Assembly (NCBI GenBank): GCA_027032655.1
Contig: JALVMZ010000621.1
Coordinates: forward strand, 1-8,549
DNA: 8,549 bases
From: Desulfobacteraceae bacterium
GTDB taxonomy: Bacteria; Desulfobacterota; DSM-4660; Desulfatiglandales; JALVMZ01
Direction: 5' to 3'
This document shows positions 1-6,902 of the stretch, in pieces (the first letter of the stretch is position 1; each line of letters begins with the position of its first letter). The position numbers and the translations under genes were made by a program. The notes under the pieces are model-generated. The model was not told where the DNA came from. It saw only the letters and a program-made list of their open reading frames with translations, and did no database searches.

Positions 1-2
1 TT

Positions 3-674
3 AAGAAGAGCTTCTCTGACTGGATAAATGCACGGGCAAGGGCAGAAGATCTATATGGCGAGCCAGATGATACCCTTTCTCTTAAAGGCAATTATATCCT
101 GAGCAGTATCCGCCTTGCAAACAGCGTCATATATGAGATGAGCAATGAACATGATGAATACAGGGGCATGGGGACCACTGTTGGAGTGCTTGTGGTAGAT
201 AAAGATGAGATAGTATCAGCCAATGTGGGAGATAGCAGGGTATATCTTATAAGGGAAGGAATAATAGAGAGACTCTCAAGAGACCATACACTGGTGGAAG
301 AGAGGCTGGCAAGGGGGTTAATGAGACCTGAAGAGGTGGATGATTTCCCCTACAAGCATGTTCTTACAAGGAATCTCGGCTCTGAGAAAGATGTTATTCC
401 AGATGTGTTTGAGATAGATTCTTTGCCAGGGGATCGCTTTGTGCTCTGCTCTGATGGTTTAACTGACCTTGTCCAGGATGAAGAGATCAGGGACTATACA
501 CTCAGGGCATCAGGGCCTGAAGAGGTCTGCAGAAACCTGCTTGATCTTGCCCTTGAAAGAGGAGGACATGACAACACCACTATTGTATCTGTATTTATCC
601 CAAACGAGGCTTCAAAGAAGGGGGTTTTAAAAAGGATATTAGGCAGGATAGGGGCAATCCTTAAGGGTAGATGA
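3..674 (+). CDS. PP2C-family Ser/Thr protein phosphatase, 5' end cut off by window
   Basis: This is the C-terminal part (223 residues) of a PPM/PP2C metal-dependent phosphatase, which removes phosphate from Ser/Thr residues in the cytoplasm. The reading frame is open from the left edge, so the ATG at 138 is an internal Met and not the start: family-like sequence (LANSVIYEM) runs in frame before it. Visible family motifs in order are GMGTT (165-179), GDSRVYL (228-248), LSRDHT (273-290), LTRNLGS (366-386), SDGLTD with a metal-binding Asp (450-467) and GGHDNTT with the last metal-binding Asp (561-581). The first metal motifs (RxxNxD and GDGMGG) would lie upstream. The tail from 612 is short, basic and amphipathic-looking. 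The gene sits 27 bases before the FHA gene and upstream of a Ser/Thr kinase, so it probably opposes that kinase. Family assignment is very secure; the substrate is inferred. Confidence 0.95.
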   Translation, partial: KKSFSDWINARARAEDLYGEPDDTLSLKGNYILSSIRLANSVIYEMSNEHDEYRGMGTTVGVLVVDKDEIVSANVGDSRVYLIREGIIERLSRDHTLVEERLARGLMRPEEVDDFPYKHVLTRNLGSEKDVIPDVFEIDSLPGDRFVLCSDGLTDLVQDEEIRDYTLRASGPEEVCRNLLDLALERGGHDNTTIVSVFIPNEASKKGVLKRILGRIGAILKGR

Positions 675-687
675 TAATTGATAAATC

Positions 688-695
688 AGGGGAGG
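688..695 (+). promoter_or_regulatory. Shine-Dalgarno that decides the FHA gene start
   Basis: AGGGGAGG lies 6 bases before the ATG at 702. An in-frame TTG at 678 would put this strong ribosome site inside the gene, so 702 is the better start. The first residues are then MAKCILTF, which leads directly into the first strand of the FHA domain. Confidence 0.7.
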
Positions 696-701
696 ATAAT
701 T

Positions 702-1406
702 ATGGCAAAATGCATTTTAACATTTAAGAAAAAGATTATCGGCGAATACCCTATAACAGGGGATAGCATCACCATTGGGAGAAATCAGGATAACACCATA
801 GTAATTGATAATTTAGCTGTCTCCGGTTATCACGCCAAAATAGATAAGGTTGGTGATGATTTTATCATAACAGACCTCCAGAGCACCAATGGGACATTTA
901 TAAACAGGCAGAAGATAGTGTCACATAAATTGAAACACGGCGATAACATCATGATTGGAAAGCATATTATTCTGTTTGTGGCACCTGAGAAGGCGAAGGC
1001 ACCCGAAAAGGAAAAGGAGGCTGACTTTGAGAAGACAGTGATACTTGACTCTGCCAGACAGAAGGACTTACTGGCAGGAGACAGAAAGGCAGCCACTGAA
1101 CCTGAAAAGATAGGGGTTGTGAATTTCATCGATAATTCTGGTCTTGGCGAGATAGAGTTGAAGAAGAAGCTTACCAAAATAGGTAAGTCAGATACATGTG
1201 ACATAAAGCTTTCAGGCATGCTTATTGGACAGACCGCTGCTACCATAAGTAAGAGACCTTCAGGTTATGCGATAACATTCATAGGAGGAATGAGCAAGCT
1301 CAAAGTAAATGGTAAGGTGGTAAAAGGGAGTGTTCCCCTTAAGGACTTTGACACCATTGAGATAGGTGGATACAAATTCCAGTTCTATGAAAAAGAGGTA
1401 AAATAA
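702..1406 (+). CDS. FHA-domain protein: intact N-terminal FHA plus degenerate C-terminal FHA-like domain
   Basis: A 234-residue soluble protein with no signal peptide or membrane segment. Residues about 4-94 form a canonical FHA domain, a phosphothreonine-binding module. The expected contact residues are present: IGR (Arg27), the SGYH stretch (Ser41, His44) and STNGT (61-65). A charged Lys/Glu/Ala-rich linker (about 95-135) contains a KTVIL motif around Thr112. Residues about 138-232 look like a second FHA fold that has lost its phosphate contacts: IGR has become IGK (Lys162), the Ser/His pair is replaced (GQTAA, 176-180), and the STNG turn is missing. The start at 702 follows a strong ribosome site. 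The gene is 27 bases after the PP2C gene and 16 bases before the kinase gene, so it is the likely phospho-reader or adaptor of that kinase. The role is inferred from context; the first domain is clear. Confidence 0.9.
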   Translation: MAKCILTFKKKIIGEYPITGDSITIGRNQDNTIVIDNLAVSGYHAKIDKVGDDFIITDLQSTNGTFINRQKIVSHKLKHGDNIMIGKHIILFVAPEKAKAPEKEKEADFEKTVILDSARQKDLLAGDRKAATEPEKIGVVNFIDNSGLGEIELKKKLTKIGKSDTCDIKLSGMLIGQTAATISKRPSGYAITFIGGMSKLKVNGKVVKGSVPLKDFDTIEIGGYKFQFYEKEVK

Positions 1407-1422
1407 AAGGAGTATCTCTTTT

Positions 1423-3978
1423 ATGAAAATAAGGAAAGGCATTCCTGAATGGCTTACCGGTGCAATTGTTTCCCTGTTTTTTCTTTTTATCACTATCACC
1501 GGTATTATGGATTTTACAAACTCCATAGAGATGAAGACCTTTGACCTTAGAGCTGAGATCAAGGCATCCGATGCCAGAGACCCGGATATAGAACTTGTTG
1601 TGATCACGGATGATGATATTGCTGAGTTTGGAAGATTCCCCTGGCCCAGAAACATCATTGCAACTGCCATAAATAATCTTTCCTCTGCTGGTGCAAGGGT
1701 AATAGCACTAAACATCCTGTTTACAGAGCCAGAAGAGAGCGCTGGGCTGAAGATGATAAAAAAGCTCATGAAGGACTATGAATATCTCAAACTTGCCCAG
1801 GAAGGCCCTGGACTTCAATTCTATAAAAAACTGGCCACTGCCCAGGAAGAGCTGGATAATGACGGAAAACTAATAAATGCCGTAAGAAATGCGGGTAATG
1901 TTATCCTCCCCATCTATTTTGATACCCTTAGCACAGGTAGAGACATAAAGTATCCTGACTTCATAAATAGGTTCAGCTTAAAGAAGGTATATAATAAAGA
2001 TGAATTGAATCTCGCATCATTAATATGGGTCTCAAAACTCAAACCCATCCTTGCCCCCCTTGCTGATGTATGCGCTGGTATAGGACATATCAATCTCTTT
2101 CCTGACACAGATGGTTATATAAGGAGACAGGTCCATGTGATAGGATATCAGAAGGATATATTTTATCCATCCTTTGCCCTTGAGATAGTAAGAGTTTATA
2201 AGGGATTGAAACCAAAGGATATAAAGGTAAATCTTGACAGGGGGATTGAGATTAGATTCAGCCCATCCGAGTCAGTTAATATCCCCTTTGAAGACAGCAT
2301 AAAAGGGACACTTATAAACTGGAGTGCACCATATGGTAAGGCATTTCATATGGTGCCATTTTCCAAGGTGTATAAGAATGAGATACGAACAGGTCTTTTT
2401 AAAGACAAGATAATTATTATAGGACCTGTGGCACCTGGCATAGGAGATAGATTTGTAACTCCTGTATCTGGGTCTCTATCAGGTGTTGAATTGATGGCAA
2501 ATTCAGTATCAAACATCCTTCACAACAGATTCTACTTAAGGCCAGCATGGACCGGATGGCTTGAATTCGGGGTTATGCTCCTTTTTGGGGTCTATATCAC
2601 CTTATTTCTTCCCCGTATGAGAGCAGGAACAGGGGCCCTATGCACATTAGGATTATTTGTGGGTTATCTGGGGGCAGGCACTGTTCTATTTTTCTCTTAT
2701 AATATCTGGCTCAAGATAATGCCCGAGATCATTCTGCTTTTGATAGGATATGTGCTCATAGTGTCCAAGCACTTTCTCATCACAGAAAAGACAAAGGAGA
2801 AAGTTGAGGCAGATTCCATTGAGACAAATAAGATGCTTGGTCTATCTTTTCAACAGCAGGGACTTCTTGACCTTGCCCTTGAGAAATTTAGAAAACTTCC
2901 CATTGAAGAGGAGGGCACAAAAGAGCTCCTTTATAATCTGGGACTTGATTTTGAAAGGAAGAGGCAGTTTTCCAAGGCCCTTGCCACATACCAGCTTATT
3001 GTTCAGGATGGAAAAAACTTCATGGACCTTGACGAGAGAATTCCGCGTCTCAAGGGTGCAGAGGCCACAATGATCTTTGGAACATCCTCCCATCCAGGGG
3101 ATATTGGGGCAACACTCGTGGATATGGATACAAGACCCACCTTAGGAAGGTATGAGGTGATGGAAGAGCTTGGCAGAGGTGCCATGGGAGTTGTGTATAA
3201 AGGGGTCGATCCCAAGATACACAGGACAGTGGCAATAAAGACCGTAAGACTTACAGACTTTGATCCGGATGTGGCAGAGGAGATGAAAAGCAGATTCTTC
3301 AGGGAGGCAGAATCAGCAGGTCTTCTCAACCATCCCAATATCGTTACCATATATGATGTGGGCGAGGAGCATGACCTGGCCTATATTGCAATGGAATTCC
3401 TTAAGGGAAAGCCCCTTGAAGAGTATGTGTCGAAAGATAAACTCCTTCCTCTCAGGGATGTGCTTTTGATTGTATCAAAGGTGGCTGATGCCCTTGATTA
3501 TGCACACAGTAAGGGGGTAATCCACCGAGACATAAAACCTGCCAATATCATGCTTCTGGATGAGGGTATGGAGGTGAAGGTAACGGATTTCGGGATTGCA
3601 AGGATAAGCTCATCTTCAAAGACCAAAACAGGAATGGTGCTGGGAACCCCGTCATACATGTCACCAGAGCAGATAGCAGGCAAGAAGGTGGATGGAAGAT
3701 CGGATATATTCTCCTTGGGAGTGGTTCTATTTGAATTACTCACAGGTGAGAAACCCTTTAAGGCAGAGGACATAACATCACTGATGTATCATATTTCAAA
3801 GGAGCCTCATCCCTCTCCAAGAAGTATAAATCCAAAAGTGCCCAGGATTATTGAAAAGATAATTGATAAGGCCCTGGAAAAGGACAGGGAGAGAAGATAT
3901 CAACGGGCATCACAGATGGCAGGGCACCTCAAAAAGCTCATTCAAAAGATTGACGAAATAAGGGCAAAGAAGGCTTAG
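1423..3978 (+). CDS. Membrane CHASE2 sensor - TPR - Ser/Thr protein kinase
   Basis: An 851-residue receptor-like kinase. In order it has: one membrane segment (about 11-29); an extracytoplasmic CHASE2 domain (about 32-370, with the family's FPWPR at 72-76 and SGVELMANSV near 353-362); three close membrane segments (about 378-396, 403-425, 432-447); a short cytoplasmic region with two TPR-like helix pairs (about 469-535); a Thr-containing linker; and a Hanks-type kinase domain (about 577-840). Kinase residues are complete: Gly loop LGRGAMGVV (583-591), VAIK Lys606, HRD Asp703, Asn708, DFG Asp722, SPE (747-749) and DIFSLG Asp761. It is an RD kinase with Thr734/Thr736 in the activation loop, so activation by autophosphorylation is likely. 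It should pass an external signal to cytoplasmic targets. AAAAGGAG lies 10 bases before the ATG. The CHASE2 ligand is unknown. There are no PASTA repeats, so this is not a PknB/PrkC type. Confidence 0.95.
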   Translation: MKIRKGIPEWLTGAIVSLFFLFITITGIMDFTNSIEMKTFDLRAEIKASDARDPDIELVVITDDDIAEFGRFPWPRNIIATAINNLSSAGARVIALNILFTEPEESAGLKMIKKLMKDYEYLKLAQEGPGLQFYKKLATAQEELDNDGKLINAVRNAGNVILPIYFDTLSTGRDIKYPDFINRFSLKKVYNKDELNLASLIWVSKLKPILAPLADVCAGIGHINLFPDTDGYIRRQVHVIGYQKDIFYPSFALEIVRVYKGLKPKDIKVNLDRGIEIRFSPSESVNIPFEDSIKGTLINWSAPYGKAFHMVPFSKVYKNEIRTGLFKDKIIIIGPVAPGIGDRFVTPVSGSLSGVELMANSVSNILHNRFYLRPAWTGWLEFGVMLLFGVYITLFLPRMRAGTGALCTLGLFVGYLGAGTVLFFSYNIWLKIMPEIILLLIGYVLIVSKHFLITEKTKEKVEADSIETNKMLGLSFQQQGLLDLALEKFRKLPIEEEGTKELLYNLGLDFERKRQFSKALATYQLIVQDGKNFMDLDERIPRLKGAEATMIFGTSSHPGDIGATLVDMDTRPTLGRYEVMEELGRGAMGVVYKGVDPKIHRTVAIKTVRLTDFDPDVAEEMKSRFFREAESAGLLNHPNIVTIYDVGEEHDLAYIAMEFLKGKPLEEYVSKDKLLPLRDVLLIVSKVADALDYAHSKGVIHRDIKPANIMLLDEGMEVKVTDFGIARISSSSKTKTGMVLGTPSYMSPEQIAGKKVDGRSDIFSLGVVLFELLTGEKPFKAEDITSLMYHISKEPHPSPRSINPKVPRIIEKIIDKALEKDRERRYQRASQMAGHLKKLIQKIDEIRAKKA

Positions 3979-3992
3979 TCAAAGGACTGGTC

Positions 3993-5024
3993 ATGTATAT
4001 CCTGGGTATAGATACTTCATGTGATGACACATCATGCGCTATCCTCAAGGATGGAAAGCTGGTGCTCTCCAATGTGATACACAGTCAACTGAAGGTCCAC
4101 CATCAATTTGGCGGGGTTGTGCCAGAGCTGGCATCAAGGGAGCATATAAGGAATATACTGCCGGTTGCAGGTGAGGCCTTTAAAAGGGCCAAAATCACCA
4201 TTAACCATATTGATGCAGTTGCTGTTACTTCAGGCCCGGGCCTTATGGGATCACTTCTTGTGGGTTTATACTATGCGAAGGCCCTCTCCTATTCGATGTC
4301 AATCCCGATGGTGACAGTAAATCATTTAGAAGGACATATTCTGTCAATTTTTTTAGAAGAGGATGAGCCCCCTTTCCCATATATTGCACTCACAGTATCA
4401 GGAGGACATACCTCCATATTTGAAGTGAGGGATTATGGCAGATACAGGACACTTGGCCAGACCTTAGATGATGCAGCAGGAGAGGCCTTTGATAAGGTGG
4501 CAAAACTCCTTGGTCTTGGATATCCTGGTGGTCCTGTCATAGAGAGATTGTCAGAAAATGGAAGAGGGGATGTGATAAAATTCCCCAGGGCATATATGGG
4601 GAAGGACTCCCTGGACTTCAGCTTTAGCGGGATAAAGACCGCTGTTTCATTATACTATAAAAGATATCTTGAAGATAAAGCCCTTCAGAATTCCATCACG
4701 ATTGAGGATATTGCTGCGTCATTTCAGGAGGCGGTGATTGATGTGCTTGTTCATAAAACAATACTGGCATCAAAAAAGACAGGGATAAATACCATAGTGC
4801 TTGCAGGTGGGGTTGCATGTAACTCTAAATTGAGAGAAAGGCTCACTGATGAAGCAAGGAGTGAGGGAATAAAGGTTTTTGTGCCTTCTCCTCAATACTG
4901 CACAGACAATGGAGCAATGATAGCACTTGCAGGATATCAAAGGATAATAAAAGGTGAGAGAGCTGACTTATCAGAGGATGTCCTGCCCAAATATCCCATT
5001 GAGAAAATCCCCTCCTTTTTATAA
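3993..5024 (+). CDS. tsaD: tRNA N6-adenosine threonylcarbamoyltransferase TsaD
   Basis: A 343-residue member of the Kae1/TsaD/YgjD family, of normal full length. It transfers the threonylcarbamoyl group from threonylcarbamoyl-AMP to A37 of ANN-decoding tRNAs (t6A), working with TsaB and TsaE in the cytoplasm. Visible signatures are GIDTSCDDT at the N-terminus, GGVVPELASREH (40-51), NHLEGH with metal ligands His111 and His115, SGGHT (136-140), the LDDAAGEAFDKVA stretch (158-170), AGGVACNSKLR (271-281) and CTDNGAMIA with metal ligand Asp305. The start is 14 bases after the kinase stop, with AAAGGA 6 bases upstream of the ATG, so it is probably cotranscribed with the signalling genes. tsaB and tsaE are not in the window. 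All 15 arginines use AGA/AGG. Confidence 0.98.
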   Translation: MYILGIDTSCDDTSCAILKDGKLVLSNVIHSQLKVHHQFGGVVPELASREHIRNILPVAGEAFKRAKITINHIDAVAVTSGPGLMGSLLVGLYYAKALSYSMSIPMVTVNHLEGHILSIFLEEDEPPFPYIALTVSGGHTSIFEVRDYGRYRTLGQTLDDAAGEAFDKVAKLLGLGYPGGPVIERLSENGRGDVIKFPRAYMGKDSLDFSFSGIKTAVSLYYKRYLEDKALQNSITIEDIAASFQEAVIDVLVHKTILASKKTGINTIVLAGGVACNSKLRERLTDEARSEGIKVFVPSPQYCTDNGAMIALAGYQRIIKGERADLSEDVLPKYPIEKIPSFL

Positions 5025-5025
5025 T
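4999..5025 (+). promoter_or_regulatory. Candidate sigma70-type promoter for rsmA
   Basis: TTGAGA (4999-5004, five of six matches to the -35 consensus) and a perfect TATAAT (5020-5025) lie at the very end of tsaD; the -10 box contains the tsaD stop codon. Transcription would begin near 5032, leaving a leader of about 37 bases before rsmA. The spacer is 15 bases, shorter than the preferred 16 to 18, so this is only a candidate. Because the region is AT-rich, a chance match is possible. Confidence 0.3.
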
Positions 5026-5068
5026 CTCTAATAGCTATTTTATATTCAATTTTATTTTATGGTGGGTT

Positions 5069-5893
5069 ATGATTTATTTGAGGCCCAAAAAAAGGTTGGG
5101 ACAGCACTTTTTAAGGGATAGAAGGATAATAAATAGAATAATTGCAAGAGCCCCTTTCTCTCCCGAAGATACTGTGGTTGAGGTGGGGCCTGGAACAGGT
5201 GCAGTTACCATTCCACTTTCAAGAAAGGTAAAAAGGATATATGCAATAGAAAAGGACAGAGAGCTGGTATCTATCCTGAAGGAAAAGCTCAATAAACTGA
5301 GCATAAATAATGTATTCCTCATATGTGGTAATGTCCTGAGTATGAATATTACAAGATTCAGGCCCCTTGATTCACCTATACAGATTATAGGAAATCTCCC
5401 CTTTAATATATCATCTCCATTCCTTGAAAGACTTACCAAAAATAGCACATTTTTTGGGAAGGCAGTTTTAATGTTTCAGGAAGAGTTTGCAAAGAGGCTA
5501 CTTGCTTCCCCCTGTTCCAAGGCATATGGGGCAATTAGTGTCTGGATTCAGTATCATGCCACCATAAGGCCACTTTTAAGTGTCCCTCCTAAGGCCTATT
5601 ATCCTGTCCCAAAGGTTGGGGGTATGGTTTTAGAGCTTGACTTTCAGAGGCCCTATTCCAGGAGGACATCAGATGATAATGTTATGAGGCGGGTTATAAA
5701 GGCCGCCTTTTCCCACAGGAGAAAGACCATTTTAAATTCCATTAACGCATCCATGCCTGATATTGGAATAGATAATTTAAGAATACTGCTTAAAAATTGC
5801 GAAATAGAGCCAGACAAGAGGGCAGAACAGCTAAGTATTGATGACTATATCTGCCTTACATCGGGAATCATGAAATACAGATCAATCCTGTGA
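5069..5893 (+). CDS. rsmA: 16S rRNA (adenine1518-N6/adenine1519-N6)-dimethyltransferase RsmA (KsgA)
   Basis: A 274-residue methyltransferase that uses S-adenosylmethionine to dimethylate the two adjacent adenines in the 3' terminal hairpin of 16S rRNA, late in 30S assembly. Signatures are GQHFL (11-15), motif I VEVGPGTG (37-44), acidic Glu61 after strand 2, the catalytic NLPFNIS motif (109-115, with Phe where Tyr is commoner), YYPVPKV (177-183), AFSHRRKTILNSI (213-225) and RAEQLS (251-256). Length is normal. The start is less certain: GGTGGG (5061-5066) is only 2 bases from the ATG at 5069, while an in-frame TTG at 5078 would have 11 bases of spacing; both leave the conserved core intact. It follows tsaD by 44 AT-rich bases and may have its own promoter. 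It converges on a hydrolase gene 50 bases downstream. Confidence 0.97.
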   Translation: MIYLRPKKRLGQHFLRDRRIINRIIARAPFSPEDTVVEVGPGTGAVTIPLSRKVKRIYAIEKDRELVSILKEKLNKLSINNVFLICGNVLSMNITRFRPLDSPIQIIGNLPFNISSPFLERLTKNSTFFGKAVLMFQEEFAKRLLASPCSKAYGAISVWIQYHATIRPLLSVPPKAYYPVPKVGGMVLELDFQRPYSRRTSDDNVMRRVIKAAFSHRRKTILNSINASMPDIGIDNLRILLKNCEIEPDKRAEQLSIDDYICLTSGIMKYRSIL

Positions 5894-5917
5894 GAACTTT
5901 TCAAAACTAAATTAAAT

Positions 5918-5929
5918 GCCATATATGGC
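5918..5929. repeat. Perfect 12-base palindrome between convergent genes
   Basis: GCCATATATGGC reads the same on both strands and lies in the 50-base gap between the rsmA stop and the stop of the opposing hydrolase gene. It could form only a short hairpin, with no run of T on either side, so it is not a convincing intrinsic terminator. It may be chance, a protein-binding site or a weak bidirectional stop signal. Confidence 0.35.
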
Positions 5930-5943
5930 TAACATCACCTGAG

Positions 5944-6864
5944 TTATCTTTTCTCTTTGGAAGTGTCAGTAATGGGTCTGATGCCATTAATATAGGCAAA
6001 TAGTGTATTCAGTGCCCTGCTTTCCCGCCCGGGACCGCCGGTAATGAAGATTCCATGCTTATTAGTATCATAAATAAATATATTATCTACTTTGCCACCA
6101 TGCTCAGTGATGAACTTTTTCATCTTGAGCATTCCAATACGCAACCGGCCACCACGATCCCCAGACCCACAGTAAAGCCAGAACCTGGCGCCCTTATATG
6201 CATCGGGAGAGAGTTTCTCTAAAAAAGGTGATATTCTCCCGCGATTTTCAGCAAACGATGTTCCAGAATCTGCAATAAAAGCAGAAAATGCATGCATACC
6301 GTCCGCTGCCCTGTCCATAGCTGCCAGTTCAAAAATCCTTGCCGATCCTCTGGAAAAACCATGCAGGATTAATGCAGTTTTACTATTGAAAAAGTGGTCC
6401 TTTTTGAGATGATCAATTATCAGCCTGAGATTCTGATAAATTTCATGAGAGTCCTGAAATTTCAGATTGCCATACTCATCACTTATAGCATACTGCAGTG
6501 CGATAATTGCAAAGTCATGGGAGCTTCGATTCCTGTACCAAAGGTTGAACATACGCTCAGCATGACCTCCATTACCATGTAGTGTAATAACTATGTGCCT
6601 TATCTTTAATGAATTCCAGTTTTCAGGAAACCACTGTAAGAAAAAATAACCATTGGGAAGGGATACGATTTCTCCACCAGCCTGCTCAAGAATCTTTCGT
6701 ATCTCATCGGGTGACATGGGACCGGGATTGTTGTTCTGTCTCTGGTGAATTCCTCTAAAGCGATTATGCCAGGCACCAGGCTGGCAGTAGCATACAGACA
6801 GGGGTAAAAAGCACACAGCAAATAGTATTGCAATACCAATCCTGGAAACATGATTCTTTACCAT
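5944..6864 (-). CDS. Exported alpha/beta hydrolase, unknown substrate
   Basis: A 306-residue protein with an N-terminal signal peptide: basic start, hydrophobic core about 9-24, then Cys/Gln/Pro-rich sequence. The mature part is probably periplasmic or secreted. Residues about 88-290 show an alpha/beta hydrolase pattern: strand and oxyanion loop HGNGG (96-100), nucleophile elbow GFSRG with Ser171, an Asp after a late strand (CGSGD, Asp236) and a C-terminal HG with His270 as the likely base. The general layout recalls esterase/dienelactone-hydrolase-like and prolyl-oligopeptidase-like hydrolases, but I do not recognise a specific family. GGAGG is 5 bases from the ATG. It lies 38 bases downstream of another exported hydrolase gene, so the two are probably one operon. 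Nine of 23 arginines use CGN codons, unlike the left block. It may cleave an ester, amide or similar bond in an extracytoplasmic compound. Confidence 0.85.
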   Translation of the reverse strand: MVKNHVSRIGIAILFAVCFLPLSVCYCQPGAWHNRFRGIHQRQNNNPGPMSPDEIRKILEQAGGEIVSLPNGYFFLQWFPENWNSLKIRHIVITLHGNGGHAERMFNLWYRNRSSHDFAIIALQYAISDEYGNLKFQDSHEIYQNLRLIIDHLKKDHFFNSKTALILHGFSRGSARIFELAAMDRAADGMHAFSAFIADSGTSFAENRGRISPFLEKLSPDAYKGARFWLYCGSGDRGGRLRIGMLKMKKFITEHGGKVDNIFIYDTNKHGIFITGGPGRESRALNTLFAYINGIRPITDTSKEKR

Positions 6865-6902
6865 AACTTCCTCCAGAGTTTTGAAAATCTCTCCCTATAT
6901 AT

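Noticed and set aside
138..140. ATG at 138 as the start of the phosphatase gene
   Set aside because: The same frame is open to the left edge and encodes phosphatase-like sequence before it, so the true start is outside the window.
678..680. TTG at 678 as the start of the FHA gene
   Set aside because: A strong ribosome site lies downstream of it and fits the ATG at 702, and the extra residues do not belong to the FHA fold.
830..1769. Open frames on the - strand opposite the FHA and kinase genes
   Set aside because: They overlap genes with clear conserved domains, show no family motifs and are explained as antisense shadows.
3003..3773. - strand open frames opposite the kinase domain
   Set aside because: They are complementary to catalytic motifs that are under coding constraint on the + strand, and they have no motif or ribosome site of their own.
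5918..5929. The 12-base palindrome as an intrinsic terminator
   Set aside because: The stem is short and AT-rich in the middle, leaves almost no loop and is not followed by T residues on either strand.
6789..6802. Lipoprotein signal (LSVC) in the smaller hydrolase
   Set aside because: The residue before Cys25 is Val, which does not fit the usual small residue of a lipobox; a standard signal peptidase I cleavage is more likely.
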